A DNA stretch of 64,000 nt from Torreya grandis. Lineage: Eukaryota; Streptophyta; Pinopsida; Cupressales; Taxaceae. The stretch spans positions 832,501 to 896,500 of the forward strand of contig JARHVA010001425.1 of NCBI GenBank assembly GCA_037957365.1, written 5' to 3'. The notes beneath the pieces are model-generated. The model made no database searches, had not been told where the DNA came from, and saw only the letters and a list, made by a program, of their open reading frames with translations. This document shows, one piece after another, positions 48,401-60,272 of the stretch (positions are counted from its first letter, which is position 1; each line of letters opens with the position of its first letter). The translations under genes and the position numbers were made by a program.

Positions 48401-51313
48401 TAAACAATGATAAATATTTAAAATTAAGGAAATTTAAAAGGACCACCTACGGTCAGGTACATCAGACATTTACATAACTATGCATAAGAAAGGCCTACAA
48501 CCTTGTATAAAGGAGTCAAGTGGCTACATACAAATGAGTAGAAAATTTAAATAAATATAAAAAGATTATAAAAATATATTGAAGATATAATGGTCACCTA
48601 ACATGTTCAAGCATAATCAATAACCATAAACAATAATAAAACATAGTCTTGTGAAGCCTAATTGCCTTGTTTGAAGGTCAAAGTGTGCTTGAAAATAGGG
48701 GTAGAGGAGTTTTTAAAACTATTGTATGGGATATTTATATAATTTATGATATTTTTGATCTTTAAAATATATAAATTCCATGAAAACACTTCCAAAACAC
48801 TAAAAATTAGTCAAATATATAGACAGTCCATGCACAGAGGTCAATTTTGAGAGAAAATTGAGGTTTTTGGGAGATATAGGTGGAATCAGGACTTGAAATT
48901 TTACACACAGGGTCATGATGAATTGGATAAAATTATTAAAAATTTTCATGGTAGTTATATAAAGGGAGATACTCACTTTTTTGTCTCATACCTCAGACTA
49001 TCCGTTGGAGGTCACCATTGGAGCAGGTATCATTATAGAGTGCTACAGAAGCTTCTAAACCTAAGTAAAAGTTTGAAAAGCATGGAATGATGTTTTTATA
49101 TCATAATAATAAATTTAAAGAGTGTAAAAACTCAAAATTTTATGCAAATCATGCTCATTCAAACTTTTACAAGTAAATAGGCATATAGGCCAAAAAGGGA
49201 TTTTTTGACTTTTTAGGAAAATTGTGATTTTAAAGTGTTTTTATAGCATGATAAATGTCATATTATGATTTTTTAAGGATTTATGAATCATTTTAAGAGT
49301 TATTTTCATCCTGGTGAAGTTTTCCACTTTTTGCAGTTCTAAACACCCTTCCATGCCTCCTGTTTAGATGCTTGTATTGTTCACCACATGTGGAGTTTGG
49401 ATAAAAACTCTTAGTATATTTTGAGGAAAAATATTTAATTATAATTAATGAAAAATTGAGATAATTTGAGAGGATATGCTTTATGAATAATCATTAATAG
49501 TGTAGGTAGCCCAAAATGCAAGCTAAACCCTACAAGTAAATTTCCTCTACATGGTAAATTTTCATATATTTTGCATGGGAATCCAATATTTTTAGGGACG
49601 TAATTAAGGTAAATGTGATATGAATAAATGGAAATAGTTTGGGATTTGGAGGTTTGTACTTCATGAATCATCATTTTGAAGATTCAGCTTTAAAACCCTC
49701 CTAAACCCTCAAAAAACTAGTTTTGTGAAAAGTGAATTTTATTACAATCAGATCATCATGGATCAAGCTAATTTTTTTTAAAATTTTGATTAAAATTAGC
49801 GAGGATTCCAAAAATGCCAATTTTATGCATGGAGATGTACAGATGAGGGCATAAATCATGTGTTTTTTGGAAGAAAGCATGTAAAATGAAATACAAGGCA
49901 GTTCAATGAAATCTAATAAGGGAGCTTGAATATTAAGACTTTTAATTCATTATAAAATATTCATTTGATCATAAATAATCCTAGAAGTGTCCCTAACATC
50001 TCAATCAAAATGGCCAGTCTACTAGAAAATGGAGCAAAATAGGTCTAATCAACACTGTTGACTGAATGACAAAAGTTTTCTCATCAAAACCACATTTTTG
50101 GTGATGAAGAAAGTTATTCCAGGAATAATTTATTGTTTTTTAGGTTTAATGGCTTGCTATTCTAGGTTTCATGGTGTCCAATTGCACATATTAGCCTTTA
50201 ATCCCTTTTTGGCCTAATAGGCCTAGTTGATCGAATGGCTAATTTTGAGATTGGCATTGAATTGGCTATCAAGGAGTTAAAAATGAGTTTTCATGATGCA
50301 TATATGATGTTTCATGTAGAGATAATGTGATTTTAATCCTTCAAAAATCTCTTTTCATACAAGTGAAGGCTATCTTGGAGTTAGCTAGTCTTGTACTTTG
50401 GTTGACTAGTTGACAAGTGCCACTTCTATTCTTGGTGATCTTGTTAATTGAAGACTTTCAAAACTTCAAAATCACTTTAAGATTGAGTTAAGACATCAAA
50501 GGCTGGCATAAAATTTCATGCAAAGGACTTTTGGCTTTTCAACAAGGGGCCCACCACCTTATTCCTATGCCAAAATTTTAAGATCCATGCATGCTTTGTA
50601 GAGTTCAAGGATTTTTGAGAATTGATTGAATATTGTAAGGGGATTAGGTCCTGAGTTAACTAAATAAGACAAATCCTTATCCATTTTCAATGCCATATTG
50701 TATTGAATTTGTTTTTTAGACATATATATTGGCTTTTTAAAGCCATTTTTCATAATTCCTAGAGCTGAAGTAGAAATTGTATTCTGGACCATACATCAAT
50801 AAAGGAGATTTTTATTTTGCATATGAGTTTTGATAGAGAATAGAGTGTAATTTACTATGCATCAAAATATAAGTGGGATTGTATCTCCTTTTAGTAGGTC
50901 CCTTCCTCACATATTGCTTTCTATCTCACCTTCTGTAGGTCATTTGAAGAGGTCAAAAGGAATCTTGTAATCCAAAATTATTTCAATCTTTCATTTGAAA
51001 TAATTATGCTGAAGGGAAATATAGGAATTTTATTGGTTTATATGCATGCATTATTTTCAATAGATTCTAGAGGAGATAAACAATTCAGGTGCATCACCCC
51101 ATTAGATATAATTTCCATTCAATTTCCCCTTTCCCTTTTCATCCAAAAATAATAGTGATCAATTTTAATAGATAAATCTTCAGGGAACCAACCCTCTTTA
51201 GAGGTTATTCTTAGTACAAAGTCACCCACACTTTGAGAATTTCCAATTGTATCAGTTGGAGTGAGGGTGTGTTTTACACATCTTCAAGCAGGGTGTACTC
51301 TAGAGTGATAACA
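45472..51313 (+). repeat. 3' LTR of element 2
   Basis: 5842 bp, starting TATTAGTAATTT (TG decayed to TA) and ending GATAACA, followed by CTTAG. It matches 32612-39074 along its length but lacks the 587 bp present at 33901-34487 in the other copy; the join is at 46710-46717. No gene seen. Confidence 0.9.
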
Positions 51314-51318
51314 CTTAG

Positions 51319-52430
51319 TTTAGGCAAAGCTAGTTAGAATGAAATAATGGATCAAGGAGATTTGGTTTGAGAATTTTTAAAGGAGGGGTCCCATAGTTAT
51401 ATGAAATAGGGTGTGTTGGCTAAAATAAATGATGGCTTCCATGGGGAAAGTGATGATAAGTACTTAGAACCCAATCAATTAATTTTCTACCTCTACATAG
51501 AACATAGATTATAATAGATATATTCATACATAGTAGAAAAAGAAGACAGTAAAGTTTCATAATAGAAAGTGGCATACCAAGATTTATTCCAATAGATGGT
51601 CACCAATGTGTATGATAAGTGATTCTTAGATTTCCATTTAATTTTGGACTTTACTCAAGCAATAAAGGTTTGAATGGGAATCAGGGTCCTTCAAGGGTGC
51701 TAATGGCTTGATGAATTGTAAGGGGGTGGTGTGGGAATTGATATACTTATAGATAGGCATCTATAGCTTTGACAGAGATACCTCTAGTCTAGTTTAAGGC
51801 CTTGTTCCATTGCCAATTAGTTTGGAAAGCCTGCGTGGAGGTTATCAGTATGGCCCTTTTGAGGAAGACTTAGAATTTAGATTCTACATGTTTTTCTTAC
51901 TCTTTTCCAAGATTCCTTGGGATAATATTTTTTATTAGTCTCAACCATTAAGGGTTAAAGACCAAGCCAAGGGTGAAAGGATGAGAGAAAGCTCTAAATA
52001 CCTAGCCAATCCTTGATTTGCTTGAATAGTCTTATATTTCCTTGAGATGTTATATTAAGTGTAGCTTGGTGGTTCTATAGGAAGTGGGCTATTCTAAAAT
52101 CCACTTGTTTCTCTTAGAATCATTGGCCTCTTAGATCTAAAATGTGAAAAGGTTTATTTCCCATCCCTTGTGTGGATCAAAGATTCAACTTTAGCCTTCT
52201 TACTTCTCAACAATTCTTCCTGGGCTTTGGCCATCACCTAGAGTGACTACTAAAAAGAATGGGAATCAGAAGAACACCAAAAAAACAATGTGAAAACTAA
52301 ATGACAAACACACAAAATAAAATCAAACATAATAAAATAAAACACACAATAAAAGCAAACCTATCTAATATATACATTACCAACCCTTACTCGGATTACT
52401 CAAAAATTATGTTGAATGGGACAACTAATA
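51319..52430. other. DNA between element 2 and element 4 integrase
   Basis: Before element 2 inserted, this joined 32611. No coding stretch is recognised. On the minus strand it is 3' of the element 4 pol, so it is probably that element's 3' non-coding region. No LTR edge is found. Confidence 0.45.
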
Positions 52431-53600
52431 AATAATGTTTTAGGAACTATCTATTTACTGGTAGTGGTAGGTTATTTCCCTTGAGATCCTTGAGTTAGAA
52501 GGCATCCTAACATAGGATTTAAGCTATTTGGTATGAGCCAATCCATAGGGGGTCACATTTTGAATGTTGGCCTTTCTTCTCATGAGCCTTGTCTCATATT
52601 AGGACTAGGTTAGAGATTATAAAGGTATTGATCTTAGATCTTTATCAAATCATATTTTAATTATATCTTGATGTTTATTGAAGCTTAACAAAGCTTTGTC
52701 CCATGATTCCTCTAACTGAATTATGTTTAGGAGTCTACAATTCACCTTATCATCTAGTTTTATGAATTATTACTTGAATTTATAAGTTGGTAACCTAAGC
52801 ATAACTGGCATGATCACCTCCAATCCATAAGCTGTGGGGAAATGAAAGATTTTGAGGGCTTGTTTATACTTGGTGTGGTCAACCCATAATGTGAAATTTA
52901 GCAATGAGTGTCTTTCCTGAGGCTTCTCTCCAACTAACTCTTTGATAGGATCTATTAAATTCTTATTAGTGGAATCTAAAAATTCATTCCCTTATGGGTA
53001 GTGATTAGATGAGAAATTTAGTGTGATTCCATTATCATAGGCCCATTATATAAATTCTATGTATTGGAAGGTAGGGTCATTATCACATACCAAAGAGATG
53101 GGGACCCTAAAATGGGTGGTTGTGGTGTTTTCTAGGAACTGGATAACTTCAATAGTAGTGCTTCATTTAGTTGTAACTACCTCATACTGCCTCATGTAAT
53201 AGTTTGTGCTTGTGAGGACAAACTTATGGCCAATAATGAATTGGGGTTGATGACCCTAAAAAAATATAATCCCCATTGAGAAAATGGTGTTGATTCCATG
53301 ATGGGCTATAGTTGCACTACCATATGAGTTTCCTTTTTAGAAAAGGTTTGGCACTTATGGCAAAAGTTTGAACAATTTGGCCTAATAATAACCTGCTTAA
53401 ATAACTTTGTGGGCCATGGCATTTTTTGTAGGATGACTAACTCCCAAATTGTCATTAAAAATTGCCATTATCTCTCTAGATTCCTCTTATGACATGCACC
53501 AGATGTAGATCCCTTAATGGTTCCTTTTGAAGATAACTCCCTTCTTCAACATGTATTGTGCAACCTTCAATCAAAGGGCCTTCTTCTATGTATGGTTGAA
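52431..53600 (-). pseudogene. element 4 integrase, decayed
   Basis: Minus-strand blocks spread over three frames. PFSQWGLYFFRVINPNSLL-like text near 53320-53270 (family: PFxQWGLDFIG), then EVIQFLENTTTTHF, CDNDPTFQYIEF (second Asp present) near 53110-53060, WAYDNGITLNFSSNHYP, NEFLDSTNKNLIDPIKEL near 52990-52930, and the C-terminal CDPLWIGSYQIAQIL, LPLPVNRQFLKHYL near 52560-52450. The last motif is the usual end of gypsy integrase and sets the end of pol. Stops are mostly TAG or TGA at Gln/Trp/Arg positions. The zinc finger region (53400-53600) is very decayed. Confidence 0.82.
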
Positions 53601-54250
53601 TCCCAGAGGTGCATTTCCATAGAGTAGTAAGTGCATGAATGGGGTATACAAATCTGATTATAACACTCTCCCATGGTCTACTTGGTGCATAGTTATTCTT
53701 AGATCTATCTCAATTATTAGTTGGATGAGACCCTATCATCTATACCAGCTTAACTAGTTTGATTTCTATGTCATACTCTTGCAAACTTATCATCCATAAA
53801 CATCTATGTTTACCCAAATCATTCTACCCTAGCATCTACTTTGCTATTGGATCTAAGACAATTCTGTGCACTTTATTCCCAAGGATGTAGTGTTTTAATT
53901 TCTTCACTACCTTGACCAGGGTGTAGATATGTTTGTCCAAGGTATAATATCTCAACTTGACATCCTTTAGATTGGTGCTCATGAAAGTATGGGGTGATCT
54001 TCTCCCTCTAATCTCTGGGTGAGGCAAACAACAATGGAATGTTTAGAGTCAAAGGGGTGGATATATAAATATTGTGTATAGTCCAAGCTGATGAGGACCA
54101 TGACTTTCATAATAGCATATTTGATATCCTAAAAAGTATTCTTTGATTCAACATGCCATTTGCATTCAAGGGTTTTAAAATTTTAGCAAATTTAAAAATA
54201 AACTTATGAACAAAGTTTTTTGTTCCAAAGAATGATTTTAATTCTTTCTT
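53601..54250 (-). pseudogene. element 4 RNase H (RT-linked)
   Basis: The open stretch 54027-53836 reads SPHTFMSTNLKDVKLRYYTL, TLVKVVKKLKHYILGNKVH and IVLDP. It matches the 'fmStnLkdaElkYt.lEKqa.alVkavKkfrhYIl' block of gypsy RNase H. Flanking text is decayed. It sits between RT and integrase on the same strand. Confidence 0.78.
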
Positions 54251-54900
54251 ACTGTTAGGTAAAGGTAGTTTAGAAATTACATCTGCCCTTTCGAGATCAA
54301 TAATAATACCTTATTTCATGATAATGTGATCAAGAAGCTTATGTTTCGTGACACTGAACATGATCTTCTTTGGGCTTATGGAAATTTCATACCTCCTACA
54401 TATTTTGAATACTTTATCTAAATGGCATACATAATTTGACCTATATTTTGAAAACATAGTTAGGTCATCCATATAGATTATTATGCATTTACCAATCAGT
54501 TCTTTAAAATCAAAGTCCATCACTCTTTATAAAGTTATGCCAACATTAATCAAATTGAAGGGCATTCATTTATAAGTAAATGTGCCCCACTTGGTAGTGA
54601 AAGTGGTCTTAGCCCAATCTTTAGAATTAACTAAGACCTGGTTGTATACCAAAAGGCCATCCAAAAAGCACATCATCTAAGATACACTTACCATTTAGAT
54701 TACTTCATCGAGGGATGACAATGAGTATTTATCTTTATATGAGGCTCAATTTAAGTTCTAAAAGTCTACACATAGGCATATTTATACATTTTTATTCCAC
54801 ACATGCACCAGGTTAGACACCAAGGTGGAGTGGTATACCAAGAAAATTATCCTTATAGAAAGTAACTTATGGACCTCTTCGTGTATTAAGGGCTCCATGA
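54251..54900 (-). pseudogene. element 4 reverse transcriptase
   Basis: On the minus strand, CFLDGLLVYNQVLVNSKDWAK near 54670-54610, TTFTTKWGTFTY, MPFNLINVGIT, VMDFDFKELIGKC near 54530-54490, then IIIYMDDLTMFSK (YMDD at 54464-54475) and HLDKVFKICRRYEISISPKK, VTKHKLLDHIIMK to about 54311. The catalytic Asp pair survives. Upstream RT blocks near 54700-54900 are hard to read. This is a normal gypsy RT core with a few stops and no large gap. Confidence 0.87.
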
Positions 54901-55440
54901 TTAGGTTTACTGGCCTCTATTTTTGCCTAAATAATTTTTGAGTAGGCTCGAGGGGAATAGTGTGAGTAATAACTCTTTGGGAGAAGACCTTAAGGTATCC
55001 ATAGGCATAATAAATTACATATTTATACCACAATAGTAACCTTCATAACTTCTTCAATTTGTACTCCATCCAGTTAGGACCTACATTGACCATTTGTGAA
55101 TTTTTTGTAGGGCTAAAGTTGATAAGTCAGTACTTTTGGTCTTTGAACTTGGGTTTTTTTGCTTAGAGTGTGGGGCCTAAAGTATTTAATTATCTTTCCA
55201 ATGAGATAATCCCTTTTTGGATCCATTTCCCATGAATATTAAGGATCCCATATTTTTCTAGCTCATTCTTGGGTTGTCAATGTCTTTCTCATTTGTAACT
55301 CGAATCTCAAATATTTCTTCAATACTAGGAATTTGGATGATTTGTTGGTCATCCTCAAATACCTAATTTTTTTTCATGTTGCCAAAGATAGAGGGACATG
55401 GGATGAGTTCCATAGAGAACTCTTGCAACTCCATGTCATC
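54901..55440 (-). other. element 4 linker between second RNase H and RT
   Basis: Decayed polyprotein linker on the minus strand. It has charged, open-looking pieces (DDQQIIQIPSIEEIFEIRV-like near 55370-55310) but no domain I recognise. The plus-strand frame at 55333-55554 is a shadow that runs into the LTR of element 3. Confidence 0.5.
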
Positions 55441-55546
55441 TATGGGGGTTACGTTAGTTACTGCAATGTTAGTGAGTTGACAACTTGGTTTTCCTCCCAA
55501 GGGATAGGGATGAAATTAAACATGCTAAACATTTCAACTAGGTCCC
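55441..55546 (-). pseudogene. element 4 archaeal-type RNase H, C-terminal piece
   Basis: Reads (WD)LVEMFSMFNFIPIPWEENQ and VVNSLTLQ on the minus strand, the end of the domain (family: 'vWDLIe.F.aFnI..IpReeNq.ADsLA'). It continues exactly from the piece at 62702-62995 once element 3 and one copy of GTCCC are set aside, with the reading frame preserved across the join. Confidence 0.85.
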
Positions 55547-57977
55547 TATTATAGAATCAATTTTCACCCTTGAAGAGGGTTATTCAAGCTTTCTCCAATT
55601 GAGCTATACTATGGGAACTACCCTAGGCTAAGGGTTACCTATGGTGGGGTTGGACCTCCAGACAAGGTTGACTTCCTCTTGATGAATCACTTAAACTAAT
55701 GTTTTCACTAAGAAAAGGGTTATAAAGGGAAAATGGATCCTAAGAAGGCTAAAAGGTGATGCACCAAATTAAAAATGGGAAACTCCCATAAGCTTGAACC
55801 CACTCTAGATCTGTAGAAGATAATGCTATCTCACATAACCTCATAATCTAGCTCAGTGCATAAGTGTTTCATGGACTAGGTTTAGGCAGAACACTAATCC
55901 AGACCTGTAATAGCTTGAAAACACCCTAAAGGAGGTCAAAAAGGAGGGCAATGGATGAGGAATATTCTCCTTCACTATGCCATCATGCATAACTCACTCA
56001 ACATAGATCTAAGGTAAGAGATAGGTAAAAAAAGTCTTTTATTGTATCAAGAGGTAGTTCTTAAAAATTCTAGATAGGGTTCAACCTAATCAAGACAAAC
56101 ATATCTTTCAATATCTCAAAGAGTTCCTTGATACTCCCAAAAATGAGAATCCTTACAAATGGGAAAGATTGGGTGATAAATAGGAAAGGGGAAGAGAGAA
56201 GAGGGTATACGTTAACCAAGAAAAATCAATGAGATATCACCTTTCAATGAATGCTCTACCATAATTAATCTAATGTAGACTAACCTTCACCAACAAGTTA
56301 ACCTACATTTTCTCTAATTAGTCTTCAAGTTTTTCTCATTAGCTAAGAGATCCACTAGAAGACAAGGGTTTGTTTTGCATGATGAGTCATGACTAAGTCT
56401 ATTGGATAAAATATCTTTAAGATCTAAACATCATTGAATACTCCAAATGCTTCTCTAACTACTATATCTCTTTGTTTTGATCTTCCATGCCACCTTCCAC
56501 TTGATTTCACTATAAGGAGAAAGTCTTCATACCTTAAATTCTAGATAGAGCCATGCCATGTCTAGTTTAAATGATGACAAGTACCTATTTGTCAAGGATA
56601 TGACTATGTTGAAGGATGAGACACTTCTCCATAACCATATATCTGCCTCTACTACAAAATTTGAGAATAGGTCTTACTAAAGATGAAAACCAATCCAATT
56701 TATTGGTTTTTATATAGTCACAATATCAATAAAGATCCATAGTTTGCATAGATTTATTTTGGACTATACTAGGCTTAAATAAACCTATCCTGTATCTAAA
56801 ATTTAATGGAAACAAAGCCTCACCACTAAAAAATTTGACTGTATAACTATGTATTTTATACTAAACTCTAATGGTGGTACATTCCCTTTGAAATACTTCC
56901 CCTTGGCTCAACCTAAACCATTTTTGACTTCTATTTGAAGTCTCTTAGCTTTGAATTTTAATATCAACCATCGATCTTGATTATGACACCTTTGAATTTC
57001 ATTATTGGTCATTGATATGTATCCCTATGATTGGATGAGAACCATTAGATTTGCCTTATCACATACCATCAATATTCCCTTGAATAATTTAAACATGTAC
57101 CATTGATTTACCTTATAGTTACCATGATCATGACACTTGGTAGTTCCTTATTTATTCCTAAGATCCATTGACTAGTTGACCTTTTTCTCACAAATTGATA
57201 TGCTTGCTTATGCACCATTGGATTTTATTTATTTCACACCACTATATCCTTGGTTTGATTGAATTTATGCCATTCATCTTCCTTCTATTTGAACGAATAC
57301 ACACTATTAGATCTTTTAGCTTGCCACAATCATGCTACGTGCTAGTCCTTCACTTGATCTCAATATCCACTAAATTTTTGATTGCAATCTCATCATTTAT
57401 CTTTGGATGTATGATCAAACATGTGTTGTTGTATCTTTGGGACCCACTAACTTATTAGATCATCACTCACCATTGATCTTTGATGCATAATTTAACATGC
57501 ATCATTGGATCTACCTAGACCCACTAACTTTGTCAGTCACCATGCATCGTTAGATATTAAATTAATCTCACATTATCTTTACACTTTTGAGCCATGCATT
57601 CATCCTTGGATCATTTTAATTCAAATATCTATTTAACACAACTTTAACTTGATATCTACATGCACATCCCAGACTGCTAGTTTAACATTGAAGCTTTATA
57701 TATTAAGATAGAAAAGACATCAAGATATGAAATTTATAGAGGATGATCTAGGCATGTAATAAATCATGTAAATGTGATATTTTATCTTGAGAGGCTTTCT
57801 AATCATACTTATAAAATGCACAACTGAGCTGACCAGTCCATTTCTTCATGATGTATGATGACTGTCTAGCTCTTCAAAACTTGGTTTTGCCATCTTTTGA
57901 TCATTTATGGGTTAGGAAATATAATTAACTTCTATATCTAAGTATAATATTGGTATGTGAGCCAAAATTGGCCAACA
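55547..57977 (-). repeat. 3' LTR of element 3
   Basis: 2431 bp, plus strand TATTATAG to GGCCAACA. It matches 60273-62701. Its right half (about 56950-57560) repeats phrases like CACCATTGGATC and GACACTTGGTAGT irregularly. The 87-codon plus frame at 57195-57458 is not a gene. Confidence 0.92.
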
Positions 57978-58379
57978 TATTTGGTGACTCATAGGGAAGG
58001 ATGCCTGCTATGTTTGAGAACCTAGACTAGTTGCCTTGTTTGATCCATTAGGAATGGTGTCTTAAATTTTTTGCTCTTAGCTAAAATGAAATGATGTAAG
58101 GATACCCCTATGGATAATTTACTCTTGAAGCAATATGAAAACAAATAACAAAACAAATAAAGGCAAGTGCACGTAGGCACTTTGAGGAAAGAAAATAATA
58201 ACTAAACTACTAAACAAATGTATGCAGGTACTTAGAGAAAAACATGAAATCTACTCTAATATATACAAGGTTGTAATTTACAAGAAATTTCCACTTGGGT
58301 AAAATGGGAAAATACTAGCATCATTCACTTGTGATAAACTAGGATAAAAAATACCTTACTTTAGAGAGCTCATTATAGG
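57978..58379 (-). other. element 3 3' internal non-coding
   Basis: Between the acidic coding remnant and the 3' LTR. No motif, and no clear polypurine tract next to 57978. Confidence 0.55.
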
Positions 58380-59530
58380 TGGGCTAAGGTGCCTAATTAT
58401 TGAATCTTTTGGCATGCTCTCAAGTGGATGAAAAGGGACAAACATGTCTCCAATGTAGACATACTGGTTCATTTCTTCAAGGCTTGCTCCAAAATGGAAT
58501 ATAATATAACTTACAACCTCCTCATCTGATGGATCCTTTGAACATGAAGGTTGACTATCTAGGGTTAGGTAAAATATCTCTAAGTCATGCTAAAAGACAG
58601 CTTTCCCTTGCTCATCTGAGACAATGCCAAATTCTACACCATCCTTGCTTTGCTTACTTTGAAAGGATCCATATGGTAGGTCATCAACCCATCTAAGGTT
58701 AAAAATGTCATGTTATTATGGCTTTGGATCTGACCATTCTCTTTTATTATTAAAGATATTAGTACTACCTTCAATAGATTATTCATCTTGAGACTGGTCA
58801 GATTCTTCAACCTAATTTTCAAGTTCTTTTTCATGCTCTAAAGGAGGCATAGACTAGTTTAAAACCTTGATTTAGTCCATGAAGTCATGTTATAACTATT
58901 TCCATACTTCATCTTAATCCTCTTTCTCCTTTATTTCTTCCTCATCTTCATCCTTACCCATACCAAATGGAAGTTCTTGGATCAAATCAATATCCCCTTT
59001 GCTCTTAACTGCATCCTGAATACACCTCCATTCAAATATGAAGGCATCAGTACTACCTTCAAGCTATAATTCATCAGTGGCAAATCCATGCCACAATATC
59101 TAATCCAAACTTGATTTCTCCTCCTTTGAATGGAGTGGGATGCCTATCATGTTCTCTTCATCATATACACTTATGTTGTCTTCTTCAGGTTCACCTATGC
59201 TTACAAACTCCTCCTCTATTCTTTGGAAAATAGGCTCTTTATCCAAGAGGTAGATGGTGGGAGGGTGAATAAGTTCACCTTGCTTAAAGCTTATGAGTGC
59301 ATCCTTCCAGCTAGGGAACTTGAAGGCTTGTTTAGGTGGTTCTTGGGAAGAGGAGGGAGAGTCATGGAACTTTTGTATGGCAGGCTCATTGAGCTGAGTT
59401 AACACCTTTTTTTCTTGAATTAGCTCTTGGACTACCTTAACTAGTACTTGCTCTCTCTTCTTTATGCCCTCATTAATTTATTTGCATGAGGGGAAAGAAT
59501 AAGGCTTGGTTACCTTATATTTTTCCTGAA
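58380..59530 (-). pseudogene. element 3 acidic unrecognised coding remnant
   Basis: I do not recognise this product. The minus strand is protein-like in one main frame across stops: EGIKKREQVLVKVVQELIQE near 59470-59410, the open stretch 59405-59100 (AFKFPSWKDALISF, IYLLDKEPIFQRIEEEFVSI), then ILWHGFATDELQLEGSTDAF, DAVKSKGDIDLIQELPFGM, a run of Asp/Glu/Lys near 58960-58920, HDIFNLRWVDDLPYGSFQSK (58834-58634 region), and VVSYIIFHFGASLEEMNQYV near 58500. It is strongly acidic. 'VDDLP' is not an RT active site, because no other RT block surrounds it. It could be a gag or pol linker piece retained in a deletion derivative, or a captured gene. Confidence 0.45.
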
Positions 59531-60249
59531 TGGGTGTGGGAGAGGGTGGTTTCCTAAGAGAGAGTATGTCACAGTCAGGGTCATTAGCATAGGAAAATAT
59601 CTAAGATGGGATGGCTTGATATTTTTTAGCTAAATAGCCCTTAACGATTAGCTTGATTATTGATATAGATGAGATTTGACAAGGTGGGCTAAGGGGCTGG
59701 GTATGAACATGATTAAGAGAGGGTAGTTGGGGTCTAGGGTTGGCTACTCTCTATCTCAAGAACAACTAATAGCTATTTTATTTTTTGGCTTAGTCTTTCC
59801 TAACCAAGCATTCTTCCTAAAACCTCAAATCTTACTCCTAAACATAAGCTTAGTGTTCATGATTCTATTGTTGCCTATAATACTCTTATTCCCTATCAAC
59901 CTCTCTTAATTATTTTTCAAGATCAAGCCATATCTCCCTAAGGCTCTTTTTTGGTTGACTAGAGAGAGGTAAATTCTGACAAGGCTGCTAAATTGAATCT
60001 TGAGGGCCACTTGGGGTGAAGCCATAAACATTGCTAACTTGATATGAAGTATAAGGAATGAAAGAAAATACATTTTGAAAAAATGGGGGATGATACATAC
60101 CAACTAATGGTGATTAGGCACTTGAGCTACTTACACCAGCTGATGTTCATAGTGGAGTCACCATTAGTGTTTGTAAATGTGCCTCCAAAGGCTGATTGCA
60201 TTGAAAGGCAACACCAAGAACCTTTTAGTGAGAAGTAAAACATAATAAA
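59531..60249 (-). other. element 3 leader region
   Basis: Non-coding or very decayed sequence between the primer site and the acidic coding remnant. Short frames on both strands (59727-59909, 59906-60103) have no recognisable content. Confidence 0.5.
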
Positions 60250-60267
60250 GTCCTACCAAGTGTGCCA
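60250..60267 (-). other. element 3 primer-binding site
   Basis: Minus strand TGGCACACTTGGTAGGAC, five bases inside the 5' LTR. It differs from the element 2 site (TGGCATGCCCAGTAGGACC) mainly by transitions. It fixes the element orientation as minus. Confidence 0.78.
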
Positions 60268-60272
60268 AAAAA

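Larger units (their letters stand above)
32612..51313 (+). mobile_element. element 2: Ty3/gypsy retrotransposon with giant LTRs
   Basis: A full-length plus-strand element of 18.7 kb with LTRs of 6463 and 5842 bp and an internal region of only about 6.4 kb. The boundaries are supported by TGTTA...TAACA ends (TG decayed to TA in the right copy), flanking CTTGG/CTTAG (4 of 5 bases agree), and a primer site right after the left LTR. It encodes gag, protease, an archaeal-type RNase H, RT, RNase H and integrase, in that order, all with many stops. In stretches compared by eye the LTRs differ by about 10-15%. More than two thirds of its length is LTR. Confidence 0.92.

Noticed and set aside
51560..51640. 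Possible further primer site and LTR edge (GGTCACCAATGTGTATG)
   Set aside because: The match to the shared primer type is weak, and no LTR partner or target duplication could be found.
58634..58834. Possible RT active site (WVDDLP) in element 3
   Set aside because: No other RT block lies on either side and the context is acidic linker-like. The VDD is coincidental.
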